Of a stretch of DNA of 60,911 nt, positions 10,378 to 22,494 are shown piece after piece. Under the pieces are notes generated by a model. It did no database searches. It saw nothing but the letters and a program-made list of their open reading frames with translations, and was not told the origin of the DNA. Position numbers and translations under genes: made by a program. Where the stretch lies: contig JACVRA010000108.1 in assembly GCA_019828545.1 (NCBI GenBank), forward strand, positions 1 to 60,911, in the 5' to 3' direction. The DNA is from Paracamarosporium sp. OC-R06-R3 (Eukaryota; Ascomycota; Dothideomycetes; Pleosporales; Didymosphaeriaceae). The first letter of the stretch is position 1; every line of letters begins with the position of its first letter.

Positions 10378-12310
10378 TGTATGACCAGTTGCGGAAGTGG
10401 CGGGATCAAGCAGTATATAGCATGGCCGCGGGGTTGCAGGACAGTCGGGAATTCGCAGATGGCCTGAACGATGTAAAAGAACGGACGGATCTAATTGCGA
10501 TCAACAAGCGACCCTCGGGCTCGAGACACGCGTTCGAAGGAATGAAAACAGAGAAATGGAAACGGCGGAGCAAAAGAACGACGGCTGCCCGTGGGCTTTC
10601 AGAATAAAAAACGTTCGGCCCAAACGGATCTCCCAAGGTGGGTCATTCTGCCGGGCTGGGATCTAAAATAGCATGGTGGTTTGGCAAGGCGGGCAGCTAG
10701 ACAAGAGCACATGACGTTAACGAGACTACCCAACCCAGGAGTCAGTAGTGGTGCCTTGGACAGAAAGCCAACGAAGCGATCCAGGGGTGCATGGGTTCGG
10801 TTCGACCAGTTCGCGACCCCTGCTCGCCAGCGCCAGGGTAGTGTGGTGAAGTGGGCAACCAATGACATTGAGCAGAGGCGCTTGGCCAGACGACGCAGGC
10901 TTGCTCTTGTAGACGCCGTGGCGAGATGGTTTGCGTAACGCTGCATTGGTGCTACTAGAATCGACCGATGGCAGCGTCTTTGGAGGCTTCATCGCAGTGG
11001 AACCGCCGCCGCGGGTGGAGGGGCAGTCGCGGAGTGTATCAGTAGGCGAGCGCAGAGGGCTGACATGGTGGAGATCGCCACAGATCATCGATAGCCTTGC
11101 TGTGTGCGAGTGTCCGTGTTTCTCCCATGCCTGATCGACCCTGTCACTGCATCCGTCATGACGATAAACCTGCTCACAGGGCTGCCATGAGTGGGCGAGT
11201 GTTGGCAGCCTAAAATTACAGTGCGCAAGCGATCAACAACGCTCCTGTGCGTCCTCGGAGTCCCTGAGATCCTCAGCGGAGCCTCGCAGTCCAAAGACGA
11301 AGGATGGAGACGGCAATCTGAGAACCGCCTTGCCGGCGCAGATGCGGCAACGCTCAAAATTCGGCGAGATTCGACACCGCATGCCTGCAGGAAAAAAAAA
11401 CAGGACGACTGGACGAATCGGCTCCACGTTGGGTTCTGCATTGCAGCGTTGCTCCGACGGCTAGGATACGAGGGCGGCCCGGTGCAGCTGGATGCTGTAG
11501 GAGGCGTAGCGCTGGCGGGATTGGGCTGTGCTCGTGGCGGACGGCCAAATTCACGGCTCAAAAGCCCGCGCAGTGTGCGGAGAACGGTCCCAGTTTACCA
11601 TGACAGCCGGCACGGCGCCGCTGCTGCTGGCTCAGGGACGAGTGAACGAGTTGCGTGGCTTACCGAGGAGCCGCTAGCAGAGTGGCATTGCCCACGCGAC
11701 TCACATGATGGATGATGTATGCGGCATCGTCAGCTTTGCTCGGATTCGTGCCGCGGAAGGACGTAGAACAGCAAGGGGTTGTAATCTCGGACTGACGCTG
11801 GCTTGTTGCCCCCGAAGCGTGTGCGAATCCGCCTGTGAGATATGTGCGAGTCTAGGACGAAGAGAGATCCTGGCGGAAGCCCCGGACCGTTGGGCGCCGC
11901 AAGAGGCCGCGTCGTCGTCGAGGTCGTCGAGGTTTGCACGTTCTGCTAAAATAATTCGAAACATGACAGAGAGAGACTATCGTTGGATAGCTTCGTGTCA
12001 CTTATTCCACCGTCCGACTAGCTTCACGTTGCCCGATTGGGAAAGGGCGGCTTCCTCGCATAGAAACTACTGTCGCACTTTCCCTCGCAACATCATCTTC
12101 AATCGTAACCTTGACAACAACACAGCAACGTCTCGGTGGCTCAAGCCGCACACTCTGCTTCCCGCCACCTCCTGTTCCTACTCTCGCCTCGCTGGTTCTC
12201 CTCCATCGCCTGCATCTCGCTCGTTCGCCTTCGAGATGCATATTCTAGCTCGAGCATAGATTTAGACGTTCATTGAGTCGCCACTTGTCCGGTCTTCTGC
12301 TCGACATACC
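10378..12310. other. Long intergenic stretch without recognised gene
   Basis: About 1.9 kb holding only short ORFs lacking family resemblance. The last 250 bases are CT-rich with CAACA-type text, as in fungal 5' leaders, and probably form the promoter and leader of the membrane-protein gene at 12311. Confidence 0.4.
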
Positions 12311-13602
12311 ATGACCACCAACCTTACCTATGTCGCAATCCTTGTTTTTCTTACCGTTTGGGCCACGACCTTCATGGTAGCCCGCTTTGCTGCAAAGCGC
12401 ATCACGGCTAAGAAGATCAGATTTACCCCTGACGATGCATTGTTGTTGGCTGCTTTGGTATTTGACTCCAACGGCACTACCCGGCTTGTCACTGAGACTG
12501 CAGTTCTTCATGTATCTGCTCTTGGCCGGAGCGATCCTCGGTATGTCACTTTATTAGCAACACCGTGACCGGCATGCACTCCTGACACAGTCTTCCAGCC
12601 ATCACGGTTGGCAAAGCAGGCAAGCATGTGTCTGCTCTGACAATATCGCAACTGGAGGTTACGGCCATGGTCAGTGCCGTGATGTCTCGATGGGTCAAAC
12701 ACTCTTCTGACTTGATTAGATAATCTGGATCTGCCGATTCCCTCAATCCATTGCTTTGACTCTGGTCAGATTGGCTGTTGTGATCTTCTTCATCCGAACC
12801 TTCTTCACTCGAATCACCTTCCTTCGTCTACAACTTACAGGTATAGAAACTAAGCAAAGCACCCTTGGCCTCTTGATCTTGTTTTAATCTCACTGTTCGA
12901 GTACGCTAATTACACCAGCGTACTTCTGCATTGGTCTCAGCGTGGCTTAGTTGGTCACCGTGATTCTCTTCTGCCTTTTACATTGCCGACCGCTTCAGTA
13001 TAACTGGACATATCCGCTCGAAGATCCACGTCACTGCGCCCCAAAAAACATCAAGGGTATTGAGATTTCTCGAGTTGTGTGGAGCATGGTCATGGACATC
13101 ATGATCTGGTCGCTTCCGCACTTTGTCGTTTGGCAACTTCAGCTTCGACGCGCACACAAGATTGCCATTTCGTTCATCTTCGCTTTGGGGTTGCTGTGCG
13201 AAGAACAATACTCTCTGTCAACGCTAAATAGACTAACATTGATTTAGCAATATTCTCGCTGCTGTTCTACGCATCAACTCGATTATCCAGGTTGAGTTTC
13301 GTGGGGATCTGACTTACAATCTTACCACAGGAATGCTTTGGATATACGCGCAGCTCAGCACCGCAATCATACTTGCTTGCTGTCCGCTACTGCGTCCTGT
13401 CTTCGACAAAATGACATCGACAAAATTGACACGAATCAGTCGCCGCACCACATCTTTGTCAAGCCCGGGATCAACGGCAAGGATTCGAAAGACGACTAAA
13501 ATCAATGTCCATGCAGATTCTCGTAGGTCGCACAGCCAGCCTATAGGTGTTGTACGTCACGACGCGCAAATGGAGTGCACGCCACCAACGTTCGATGTGT
13601 GA
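12311..13602 (+). pseudogene. Rhodopsin-like (PTH11/SAT4-type) integral membrane protein with one in-frame amber codon
   Basis: Six exons can be joined with perfect phase: 12311-12457, 12504-12540, 12599-12669, 12720-12840, 12919-13195 and 13248-13602 (introns 46-78 bp), for 335 codons. The product has about seven hydrophobic segments. It includes FFMYLLLAGAIL followed by the family-typical GKAGKH loop, a CRPLQYNW motif after TM5 and a polar C-tail. Such proteins resemble fungal PTH11-like/rhodopsin-fold receptors. The codon at 12948-12950 is TAG where a helix Trp (TGG) is expected (LSVA-stop-LVTVILF). Using the nearby TTAG as an alternative acceptor does not rescue the frame, because exon 4 leaves one extra base. 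The gene is otherwise clean, so it is a very recent loss or a readthrough case. Confidence 0.7.
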
Positions 13603-13903
13603 TCCAGCACGTTATCATTCATCTCGTCCTTGATCCCAGTGTCGCTTTGGCTGGCGTCGTCTGAAATGCGATCACTTTTGAGCGAGGACCTCGACGACGG
13701 TCTGAACAACTAAGTCTTGAATCTGTTCTGAATTGTGTATAGTCGTTGGATCGTATCCTCGTATACCATATCCCTCGTGGCCAGACGCGAACAGATTGCC
13801 TAACATTATCGACTGCTGTCGGTGGCCAATATTCAAGAAAAGACAAGGGAGTCATTCGAATTTCCCATGCTTAGTAGGCCTACTGCGAATATCTCGCTTC
13901 GCT

Positions 13904-15460
13904 CTACTCTTTCGTCGCGGCCTTCACGACCACGTAGCTCGACATTCCCGCGCAAACCATCTGCTTAATCCGCTTGCCCTTCAAGGCTTCTACCTGCATA
14001 AACGCGTTAGTATATTGTGTATCAACCAACATACTGAATCGCGAACTCACCGGCATGAAATGATCCACGAACTCCGTCTCGTCCATCGACGCTCCTAGCC
14101 CTAACGCACCATATCGATTATCACCCGTAGCAAACACTCCCCGTGTGCCGCCGCCTTCCACACCAACCAGCCCATGAGCAGCTCCAATAGCGACATCCGT
14201 AAACCGCTTACCTTGCTCAATCATATCTACATCTATAATCCGCACGTACTCATCTTCATCCTCGCGCCTCTCTTCCCGCAGCCAACGCAACTCCCCTGGC
14301 GTCCCAGTCGCAGCCTGTCCCCAGACAAACAATTCCCCGTCGTCGCTGATTGCCGCGGTATGCAAGCCGCCAGCTGCAATCTTGGAAATAACGGTTTCTC
14401 CAAGAAAAGGAACGGGTTGTGCGAGGGCGGATTCAAGGTCCGGATCGGGGTCGCGGCCCATGGCACGAGAGAAGCGGTTGTCTGCGAGGAATGTATGGAT
14501 CTTGCCTTCTGAGGTGAGAGCTGTGAGGGCTGCGGTGTTGGTCGTGCATTGTGTGGGGGGAAAGGTGGTGCGCTGTGTGTGGGCGAAGGGCAGCTCCGTC
14601 GTGTCCATACTCTCAGGCAAGTATTCGTCGCCACGGGTCTTCAAGTAGTTTTCAAAATGCTTCAAAGAGGGTACTGAGACGAGCATGCCGTTCTCTGACA
14701 CACAGACCCCATCTTCCTCTGTGGTTGCGGACTGCGTTCCCACGCTCATGAATATGGCCTCGCCGGCTGTGAAGTGTACGTTGAGGATGTTGAAAGATTC
14801 ATAGGATAGAACATATTTCGAGACAGGATCTTCGCCGTGCGCTATCTCCTCCAGTGTATGGAAGATGGTGACAGAACGTTGGGAAGGGAGAATGAAGCCC
14901 AGGATGCCGGAAGTGTCGCGGCGACCGAAAAAGACAGCGTCTTGCGTAAGGGTTGTAGAGATATCATGGATGGTGGCGATTTGTGGCTGTATGAGCGAGG
15001 TGCCGTAGTAGTGGTATGTTGTAGCATCAACTCTCACTATGTTGCAGGTGAGTTTGTTTCGTGGGATAGCGTGTAGTATGATGAACAAGAATCACAGAAC
15101 ACCCTCTGCAGATGAAAGACACAGCATGCTACCCTAAGATGACGGATCTAAAGACTTTGTGAAGTCTGCAGTAGTGTTTGTGTCGTAGGATCACGTACGT
15201 CCCAGGGCAGCGCTGCAAAATTCATTCGCAGAGGATGTAATATGATTTCTTGCCCAAGACAACATGGATACTGCAGAAGAAAACGTACATATCAGGTCAC
15301 ACCATGAAGCCCACACTATCTCGATGTTTCGCGCACGCAGAGCGCGTGTTGGCGTCGAGAGGCTCTTAACCTGCAGATGCTCGGGCCGCTCGCTGTCGGT
15401 AGCGAGAGTCTTCGGAAACTGCTCGTTGTAGCCGTAGCCGAACACGTAGAGATCGTCCAT
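13904..15460 (-). CDS. RCC1-like beta-propeller protein
   Basis: Exons 15460-15289, 15036-14051 and 13993-13904 keep frame and give 415 aa. The protein shows RCC1-repeat features: MDDLYVFGYGYNEQ at the N-terminus, KIAAGGLHTAAISDDGELFVWG (shown in part) in the middle, and FATGDNRYGALGLG and VCAGMSSYVVV near the end. RCC1 propellers act as Ran exchange factors or as ubiquitin-pathway and chromatin adaptors; this short, divergent form is of unassigned role. Intron 2 (13994-14050, 57 bp) has no stop and a length divisible by three, so retention would simply insert 19 residues. Intron 1 is unusually long at 252 bp and might hide a further short exon; its exact ends are the least certain part. Confidence 0.75.
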
Positions 15461-17049
15461 GGGATGGGGTCGGGGAAGAGAGATGGGAGTGGTCGGTTCT
15501 TGAGATGGGTGTTCGACTTTTGCCCCGATTAGGGATGGTCGCGATCACCTTGTGGGGCCCGCACATTGGGGCATTCGGTGGTAGAAGCGACAGCGATCCG
15601 CAGGCAAGGACTCAGACAGTGATGATCCAAGCTTAGCGGGACCGGCTTTGTGGGAAGTAAGCAAACTTCTGGGCTGGAAAAGTTGTGATGATCGGGAATG
15701 TTACGTCGATGCCTGTCAGCGCTATACGAATAGGTTGGTTGACATAACGCAGAGTGCAGAGCTGCGTGTGCCACAGAGGTGATAGTCACACGTCCAGTGA
15801 GTATGGTTAATGTAATGATTGATGTTAGCTCAGGTAATGTGGGACCAACAAGACCAGAGCAACAAAGTAAACTAAACCTAGAGGAAATCTGGAGATGCAG
15901 AGACCAGCGCAGATTGCTCAAAGAGGATGTTTTTTCTCGCCTTTTTTTTTCATGGCTCTGTGTAAGCTGTACTTTTATCTGCTGGCACGACTAGTATCTT
16001 CGAGCAAGAGATCTGGAGAAGTCCTGGACCGAGGTAACGACTCCGTTGCGACGCCAAGAGCTTCTTCTCACCAACACTACTCGCGTGGCATCAACAGAAT
16101 CGCATTTTGCCTGCCGGAATGACTCATTCATGCTTGGCCGTCGTATCACTGACGTCCTGTGTGATGCACGCTTTTGAAATCGATGTCTCTGATACCTGAT
16201 CAGGAGACCATGAACATGGTGGTATTTGGAGTGTTTGTGCTTCGCTGGGTTGACGTAACTGAGAAGGAATTTCCGGAAGAGGATTCTTTCTCAACCTCCG
16301 ACTGAAGATGCTCGGAAATGACGCCTTCCGTACTCCTACGCATGCTTTACATCGATTCATAGTACAAAGACTTCTTCACAGACCATATTAGTAGAATCGG
16401 CAACTCGTCTTGAAGATTACTCCCGGCGATGTGTTGGCAGTGATGGGAAAGAGTTTCAGGTTCCAGTTCTCACGAGTTTCAGCTTCTACCCGACGAAGAG
16501 GCCAGCAAATTCACACTTCTTGGCCAGTTCCCGCTTCCAGATCAGGCCATGTCTCTCTACCAGGTACTACTTTTGGCCCGATGCGAAAATGGAACGTGGA
16601 CCCAACCCGAAAGGCATTTCGCTATCTCACGATGCCCTGCAGGTAGGCCAGGCCAGTGGAAAACTCCTGTTTGAAGAACAAATGTGAGCGCATTCGCGTA
16701 GTACAAGCTCCTGAAATGTGCATATGTGGATACGTTCGTATTGAGCAAGAAAATACATACATCTGCCGTTCGTCACACCTGACAACGGTACGTGAAAATC
16801 TCAATCCATTCAACAATTACCCTTCCGCCGATCGATTGCAATCCATACTTCCGTCAACTCATATCCGCCTCCAATGCCTCTTGACCATGGATCCTCCAGT
16901 GTCCAACCTGATGCGTGATGGGACGACAACTCAATAGTTCGTTGTCAACGATTCTTTGCGCCTCGAAAATGTCGATGGCTCTGACGAGCTCATTCATGCC
17001 GCCGAATAAGTAGCCGAAATCCTATGCAGCCTACGGCTCAAGAGCGTTT
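15461..17049. other. Intergenic, no recognisable gene
   Basis: About 1.6 kb with only short ORFs lacking resemblance to any family. It contains a pyrimidine tract near 15929-15950. The promoter of the RCC1-like gene would lie at the left edge. Confidence 0.4.
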
Positions 17050-17430
17050 TCAGGTTTTGCTTACCTTTCCTACCTTGCGTCGATCGCGTCTCCCTTTGTT
17101 TTTCCTTTTGTTTTTCTGTTTCCTGTACTCTTTCTGTTGTTCGACGGTGTAGATTGTGAATCGTCGACCATCCTTCGTGCGTTCCTTGTAAATGTGCGCA
17201 ACATCATGCTCTCCTTTCTGTTCTAGTTCTTCGTTCAGTAGGTGTACCGTTGCATGTAGGTCCTTATCGCCGCTTTCATGGATGTAATCGTGGATCTTCA
17301 TGATGACATATTCGGAGAAGTGTTGTGATTCTGATGTTGATACCTCCTTACAAAGTTGTAGAGCACCGTCTGCTAGCGCTAGGTTTTTCGGCTTTCGGTG
17401 GGTGTACCATTCGATCTGGAGCTCGGTCAT
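17050..17430 (-). CDS. Small basic hypothetical protein
   Basis: An intact 126-codon ORF just downstream of the kinase gene on the same strand. I do not recognise it. It is hydrophilic and helical, with acidic and amphipathic stretches first (about residues 20-75). The very basic C-terminal tail (KQKNKRKNKGRRDRRK, about residues 103-118) could serve as a nuclear localisation or nucleic-acid contact signal. There is no signal peptide or TM segment. A chance ORF cannot be excluded. Confidence 0.4.
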   Translation of the reverse strand: MTELQIEWYTHRKPKNLALADGALQLCKEVSTSESQHFSEYVIMKIHDYIHESGDKDLHATVHLLNEELEQKGEHDVAHIYKERTKDGRRFTIYTVEQQKEYRKQKNKRKNKGRRDRRKVGKVSKT

Positions 17431-17736
17431 TTTTGGAGGAGGTTTTTGGTCTTGTTCAAAGAACGAGGCTACTGCCTTATGTATGGTGATGAGTACAAAG
17501 GTAGAGTATTGTCTAGTCCTAGCAAAAGTCCCACGAGATCATTTGACATTGTGAAAACATAACGAAAACAAGACGTTATACCCCCACAATTGACCAAAGT
17601 GGGACTCATTTGCAACTGACAAGCACATAGAACAAAAAACCGAAAGAAAGAGAAGGAGATTCACTAAACTACGTAGATATCACACGACCATACCAAGCAC
17701 AGATCTGTGTATTTGTGGTGCCCTCATCAGGATCTT

Positions 17737-19264
17737 TCACGTTCCAGCAGCTTCGTCTATCTGCGCCCATTCCTCAGCTAGTAGTTCTTCTATTGTCGCT
17801 CGTGCAGACGGGTCTACGACCAATCCTTTCCGGACAAAGTGTATGACCTTTCTCACGCTTTCTTTCTTTTCATCCGTATCCACGTACATTTCGGGTCGAT
17901 AATCCTCATTCAATATGGCCTCCAACGTTAGGTCTGTTCTTCTTTGTTCTTCTATCGCTTCTTTACTGGTCTTTTCGCCCACTCCGACTATCACAAGTTA
18001 GTGAATATATATTCTACGATAGAATTGTAAACCGACAGTTAAATGGTTTCTCATCTTTCCAGATACCATCTTGTACTCCTCTAATCAAGGCAGTCAAAAG
18101 GAAATGAGCAGATGGTTCACCGAGAAGTTCATGCATGTCGCTAATGAGATCTTTTCTCCCATTTACACAAAGCAACGAAAATCTCTTGTCCCAAGTAGTA
18201 AGATGATAAACCTTATTCTGATATTAATAGAGTAAACCGGATGATGTATGCATTCTTACAGTAATTGTGAGACTCCAAATGTCAATCTTTTTGGTAATAG
18301 GTAAATGGAAAATCAACTCAGGTGGTGTCACGAAGTCTGGAGTATAGATTTTCTTTGGAGGATCCGACTCGAAGAAAGCTGTATTCATGTGTGTTAACAT
18401 AGAGCCATATACGTGGATAACAGGATAAAGGATTTGGAAGCTTACCCCCGCCGAAGTCAATCAATTGTATGTGAGGACTTCGATCAAATACTGACAAATC
18501 AACGTTCTTATAACCCCAGTAACGAAGCGTATCGACTGTATATTTCGGTATTCCTTTCTCAAGAGGACCACCGTCTTCCCGTCTGACCTTACATGTCTCT
18601 GGGCGATTTAGCTTGAGTTTATATCCCTCTGGAATGCGGTAAAGAATGTTTCTGTCGTGTATATCTGAACACAGTTGTGTAAACTTACTAACGCAAGCAA
18701 GTCTTGTATGATGCTCACCTCCGTGTACGATCCCAAGCGAATGTAAACACTCAACTGCGAGTATAAGCTGCCGAGTGATTTTTCGGCAGGTGGATGTGGA
18801 GATAGTACAGTTCGGTGCTGTTGGTTTTTCCAGCAGCAAACACGGTCCGAGAACCTCCATAACAAGAACGAGATTCTTACTTTCCCAGTCTTCATGTTGA
18901 TGATAAAAGTGATCCAGGAGGTCTGGAAGGTATTTGCGCCCGGGATGCGTACTTCCTTGAAAACTCTGGAGCATACGAAGCTCTCGGTTATTTTCAGAAT
19001 CCTCAGCCGGGAACAATTTCAGTGCCACGTAGCCTTTTGTACTAGTAAAATGTTAGCACCTTTATTGTAATGGAAAAACGAATCATACTGATGATCTCGT
19101 GCTGCCCAGATGGGGCTGAACCCACCGACGCCAAGTTTGTTCACTATCTCGTATCGCCCATCCTTGAATTTGTCTCCGATATAGATAGGAAACAGCCCCC
19201 CCTCGTGGTAATTTTCCAAGCTCTCGACCGGAAACCCTTCTATGTATTCTTGTGGATTTATCAT
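17737..19264 (-). CDS. SRPK-like protein kinase (six exons)
   Basis: Exons 19264-19089, 19041-18719, 18664-18446, 18378-18260, 18217-18037 and 17987-17737 join in phase to 422 aa across introns of 42-67 bp. Kinase landmarks are complete. The glycine loop is LGVGGFSPIW. The ATP Lys is in YVALKLF (Lys67) and the catalytic loop is HGDIHDRN (Asp170). The metal-binding DFG is in LIDFGG (Asp236). The P+1 region is TPPELIF and the F-helix DIWSL. The N-terminus (LENYHEGGLFPIYIGDKFKD) and the HGDIHDRN form match the fungus-expanded SRPK-like group. Canonical SRPKs phosphorylate Ser-Arg splicing factors, but substrates of the expanded fungal paralogues are unknown. The start at 19264 is the first Met before the conserved N-terminus; an upstream exon is possible. 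Confidence 0.88.
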
Positions 19265-20450
19265 CTTGGTGAAAGTAAAGAACAGAAGATGGTATAGATT
19301 CACATATACTACTTTGTATTTCCGAACATGAACATTACTTAGGGAAGTCACGGGCTAAGGGATACAAAGAGTAGGCTGGCCGGATGCAATCAAGGTCTGT
19401 TGGCTCGAACAGAACATGGCTGGAAAGGTAGTTTGGAGGTTTTCTACATTGGGAATATGATAATTCATTCAATTACTCGTTTCCCTTAATCGGTCAGCTC
19501 AACTTTGGGAGTAGAATTAATAGCGGTGGATCAATCTTAACCAAGAATCGGCTGGCTAAGTTCAATTATGCTTCAAGAGCAACTAACCGACCTCGCGCAT
19601 TGGCATGTGACTGAAGGCTCGTTCATTGTAGCAGTATGAAAGAAAAGGATAATAATCTGCAGTTGCTGACGAGTAGGTGGTAAAGTGCAAAAAAGCTTCA
19701 TAGACATTAAGGGTCCGTTCCGGGCTGCTTCTGTGCTTGAGGATTTGCAAATCCTTGTCCGAACGATATGGAACTTTGAGTCTAGGGTAAAATCTGTGGA
19801 ACAGGGTCAAAGCTAGGAGAAATGAGTGCGGTAATTTGAACAATGCTCATTCCAATGCTAAGGAAGAGCCTTAGCAAGTCCTGCAGCACTTTCTTTGAGT
19901 AGTTTGGTTCTGGTCCACCAGACTGTTTTTGGTACAACCCCGAGCATCTCACCTACGATCCTCGCAGTAAAATCTGCGACATGTGTCATGAGGACAAACG
20001 CAAGCACAGGATTGCATTCGTCTTAGTAAAAAATGCAGTCTTTTCGTAGTCTGGCTTCAGGGATATCGCTCCTGTGGCTATACATAGTCTTGACTGCACT
20101 CTCAAACGGTTCAGGCGAGATGGCGTCTAGGCTACCTAAAGTATTACTACAAAGACTACCTCGCGACCTGATCATGGGATTCATCCACGGCACTTGCACA
20201 TTCAGATCGAAATCAATCAATATATTGAGCATGAATCTTTGCTCGTGTTGAGATCTTTGTGTGCCACATGCGCCGTGCAGGGCCCCCTGGAATCGCATGA
20301 ACAATGAAATCATCCCGTAGAAGCGCCGTGATCAACGGCGCTAGCATCCAGAACCATGGCTTTTCCAACCCTGTCGCTCATGAGAGAGGCTTGATTTACG
20401 AACGGACTACATTCCCAATCTAGTCATACACACGAACGCATTGACAAGCC
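19265..20450. other. Intergenic, no recognisable gene
   Basis: About 1.2 kb. Short ORFs on both strands show no family resemblance. Includes the upstream region of the kinase gene. Confidence 0.4.
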
Positions 20451-21065
20451 TCAATGCCAGACCATGCCCAAGCGCTGGAACAATGAGAACAGCGATCCCT
20501 TGGGCACATACCCAGCATACCGCGACTGCCACGCCGCTGCGAAAGAGCCTGGTGCCGATGTTAGAAATGCCTCCTGGTACTAGTACTGTAGTCTCGTAAT
20601 AAGCATACCTTCGATCGGACCGAGCTCTCCGAAACCAAGGGCCTCAAGCACCCACGGCGCGATGAACACGAGCACGCCCAAAGCAATCACGGTGCAGAAC
20701 ACAGGATGCTCCGTTACAAATCCTTCCACTGCGAGCGCAGCTTCGCACGCTTTGTTGTACGCCTCCTTGAGCGGGCCTTGCAGCTTTTCCGCCTCCTTGA
20801 GCGCTTGCTCCAGCTTGGCCAGAACCCATTCTGCGACTCTCTCCGTCCACCCGTATTCACTCACGATGTTATCGAGGGTCCGTCGGAGTTCTGCGCCGCC
20901 CTTCTCCGCGTTGATGATGGCTTTGACAACCTGGTCTGCGACTTGTTCGGCGGTGCGTGGCTGACGCGGGGTCGTGATGATTGCCTTTTTCTCGTCGCAA
21001 ACGGTCACAGGCCTCGGTTCTGCGCCTGTGATGCAGTTGATGATCGCGTGGAGGAAACTCGGCAT
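20451..21065 (-). CDS. Interferon-induced 6-16 (IFI6/IFI27)-like small membrane protein
   Basis: Exons 21065-20609 and 20548-20451 are joined by a 60-bp intron that splits a Gly codon, giving 184 aa. The protein has a helical, charged region (about residues 40-100, rich in Ala/Glu/Lys, probable coiled coil). A hydrophobic helix follows (CTVIALGVLVFIAPWVLEALG, quoted in part as VIALGVLVFIAPWVLEALG). The signature LGFGELGPIEG then runs across the splice into SFAAAWQSRYAGYVPKGSLF. That Gly-rich segment ending SLFSLFQRLGM is how fungal Ifi-6-16 family members end, which strongly supports the intron. Animal relatives sit in mitochondrial or ER membranes and modulate apoptosis; the fungal role is unknown. 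Confidence 0.75.
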
Positions 21066-22494
21066 AGTGATGTCTGTCTGGAAACTAAATCTCGCGGGTG
21101 AGGCGTGATGTTCTTTGAGAAGGAGTGTCTGGCTTCAAGTGCAGTGTTGTGGTGCTGCGGCTTACGTGGTGAGGTTACACAGGCCGGTGAAGCGCTTCGA
21201 GTTGGAACGTCCACGTCGAATCGTTTGCACGGCCGCTGACTGTGCCAGGGCGCCTGAGAAAGGGAATGAATAGGATCGAATTGGTGGTGCGACCTCGCTC
21301 GTTAATCCATTGAATCGCGATTGAGCGGGTTCCTAGCGCTGACTTTCATGAGTTGTGATGCACTCTCAAGGCGAAGCTGTGCATCACCACTCCGAATCTT
21401 CTCAAATTGACGCGCTGTGTCTCTAGAATATAGCCTGTACATTTCGTGTGTCTTTTTGAGTTCAACATGAGAATCAGCGAGCGGGCTTCTGGAGCTTCAG
21501 GAATCATTAGAATATCGGCGTGAGTTTCGCTTCTGACTGTGAAGAAACATGAACCGAATAAGATATCTACTGTTATTGCATTCTTCTGGTAGAGATGACT
21601 GAACGGATCTCTCGTATACGATATGAGTATCGAAACTGAAAGGATTGATATGTTTTAGGCGCTCTTGCGGGACCTGAAAAGATGGAAAACACGGATAGAG
21701 CTGTAGGGTAACAAAGGAAATGAGATCTTCCAGGGAGAAGGATGCTGTTATGCAGCTGACCAGCCTCATGTCTTCTACTGCAAGTGTACATCAGCGTCGA
21801 TACATACAGTAGGTTTTCCAAGCAGTGGGTTTAGGTAGGCTGAGTGTATAAAAGCATAGATCCTTCTAGGTGGTTGTGGTCTTGGACTTCACATTGGTTT
21901 ATGCTTTGCTCATTTCCTTTGCTCGAGTAGAGCCAAATGTCCTTCATAACGTTTGATACACTCGACAACATGTTGCATTAACGTCACAAAGTCAGGCTTG
22001 CAGGCCACGAGACACAGTCATGCAAACATCTTACTGTCCTCCAACTTTGCACAACGTTTACCTAGTATCGAACGCGTACATTTGTGGTCTGGCACAAGTA
22101 CTGGCGCAAGTACTGACTCATTTCCTATTATTTGCTGTCGACTCTCGTTGCATCGCTCAGAAGCGTCTCAAACGTTATCACTTGTTTCATCTTCACTTGA
22201 AATATTATTTGAATAGTGAGAGACTATCCAAACTCTTGTTCACCTTTCTGGGACATGACTAGGCCACGAGCTTCACCTGTCGTTGGCTGGATAATTGACG
22301 AAGACAGCAAATCTACTCCTTGTTTGCTACCAAGCGACATTGCCTACGGGGCACTTCTCTTTGACTCTTGAACGTCATCAATCCTCTGCTCCGTCAATTG
22401 ACTATCATCAACAGTACAGTACAGTACACTGCGCCTCGCTGCATCACTTCTGTGACTTACACATAATAGATAATCGCAGCCACAACTTGTTACC
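21066..22494. other. Divergent intergenic region
   Basis: About 1.4 kb between two divergently transcribed genes with no supported gene inside. A short CAGTA tandem (three and a half units, 22412-22428) lies about 70 bp before the start of the plus-strand gene. Confidence 0.4.

Noticed and set aside
11191..11715. 174-codon plus-strand ORF in the long intergenic stretch
   Set aside because: No domain, Arg/Ala-rich composition from GC-rich DNA, and competing ORFs on the other strand of equal quality.
12919..12950. Using the TTAG at 12947-12950 as splice acceptor to avoid the amber codon
   Set aside because: Exon 4 ends with one unpaired base, so the downstream helix would be read in the wrong frame.
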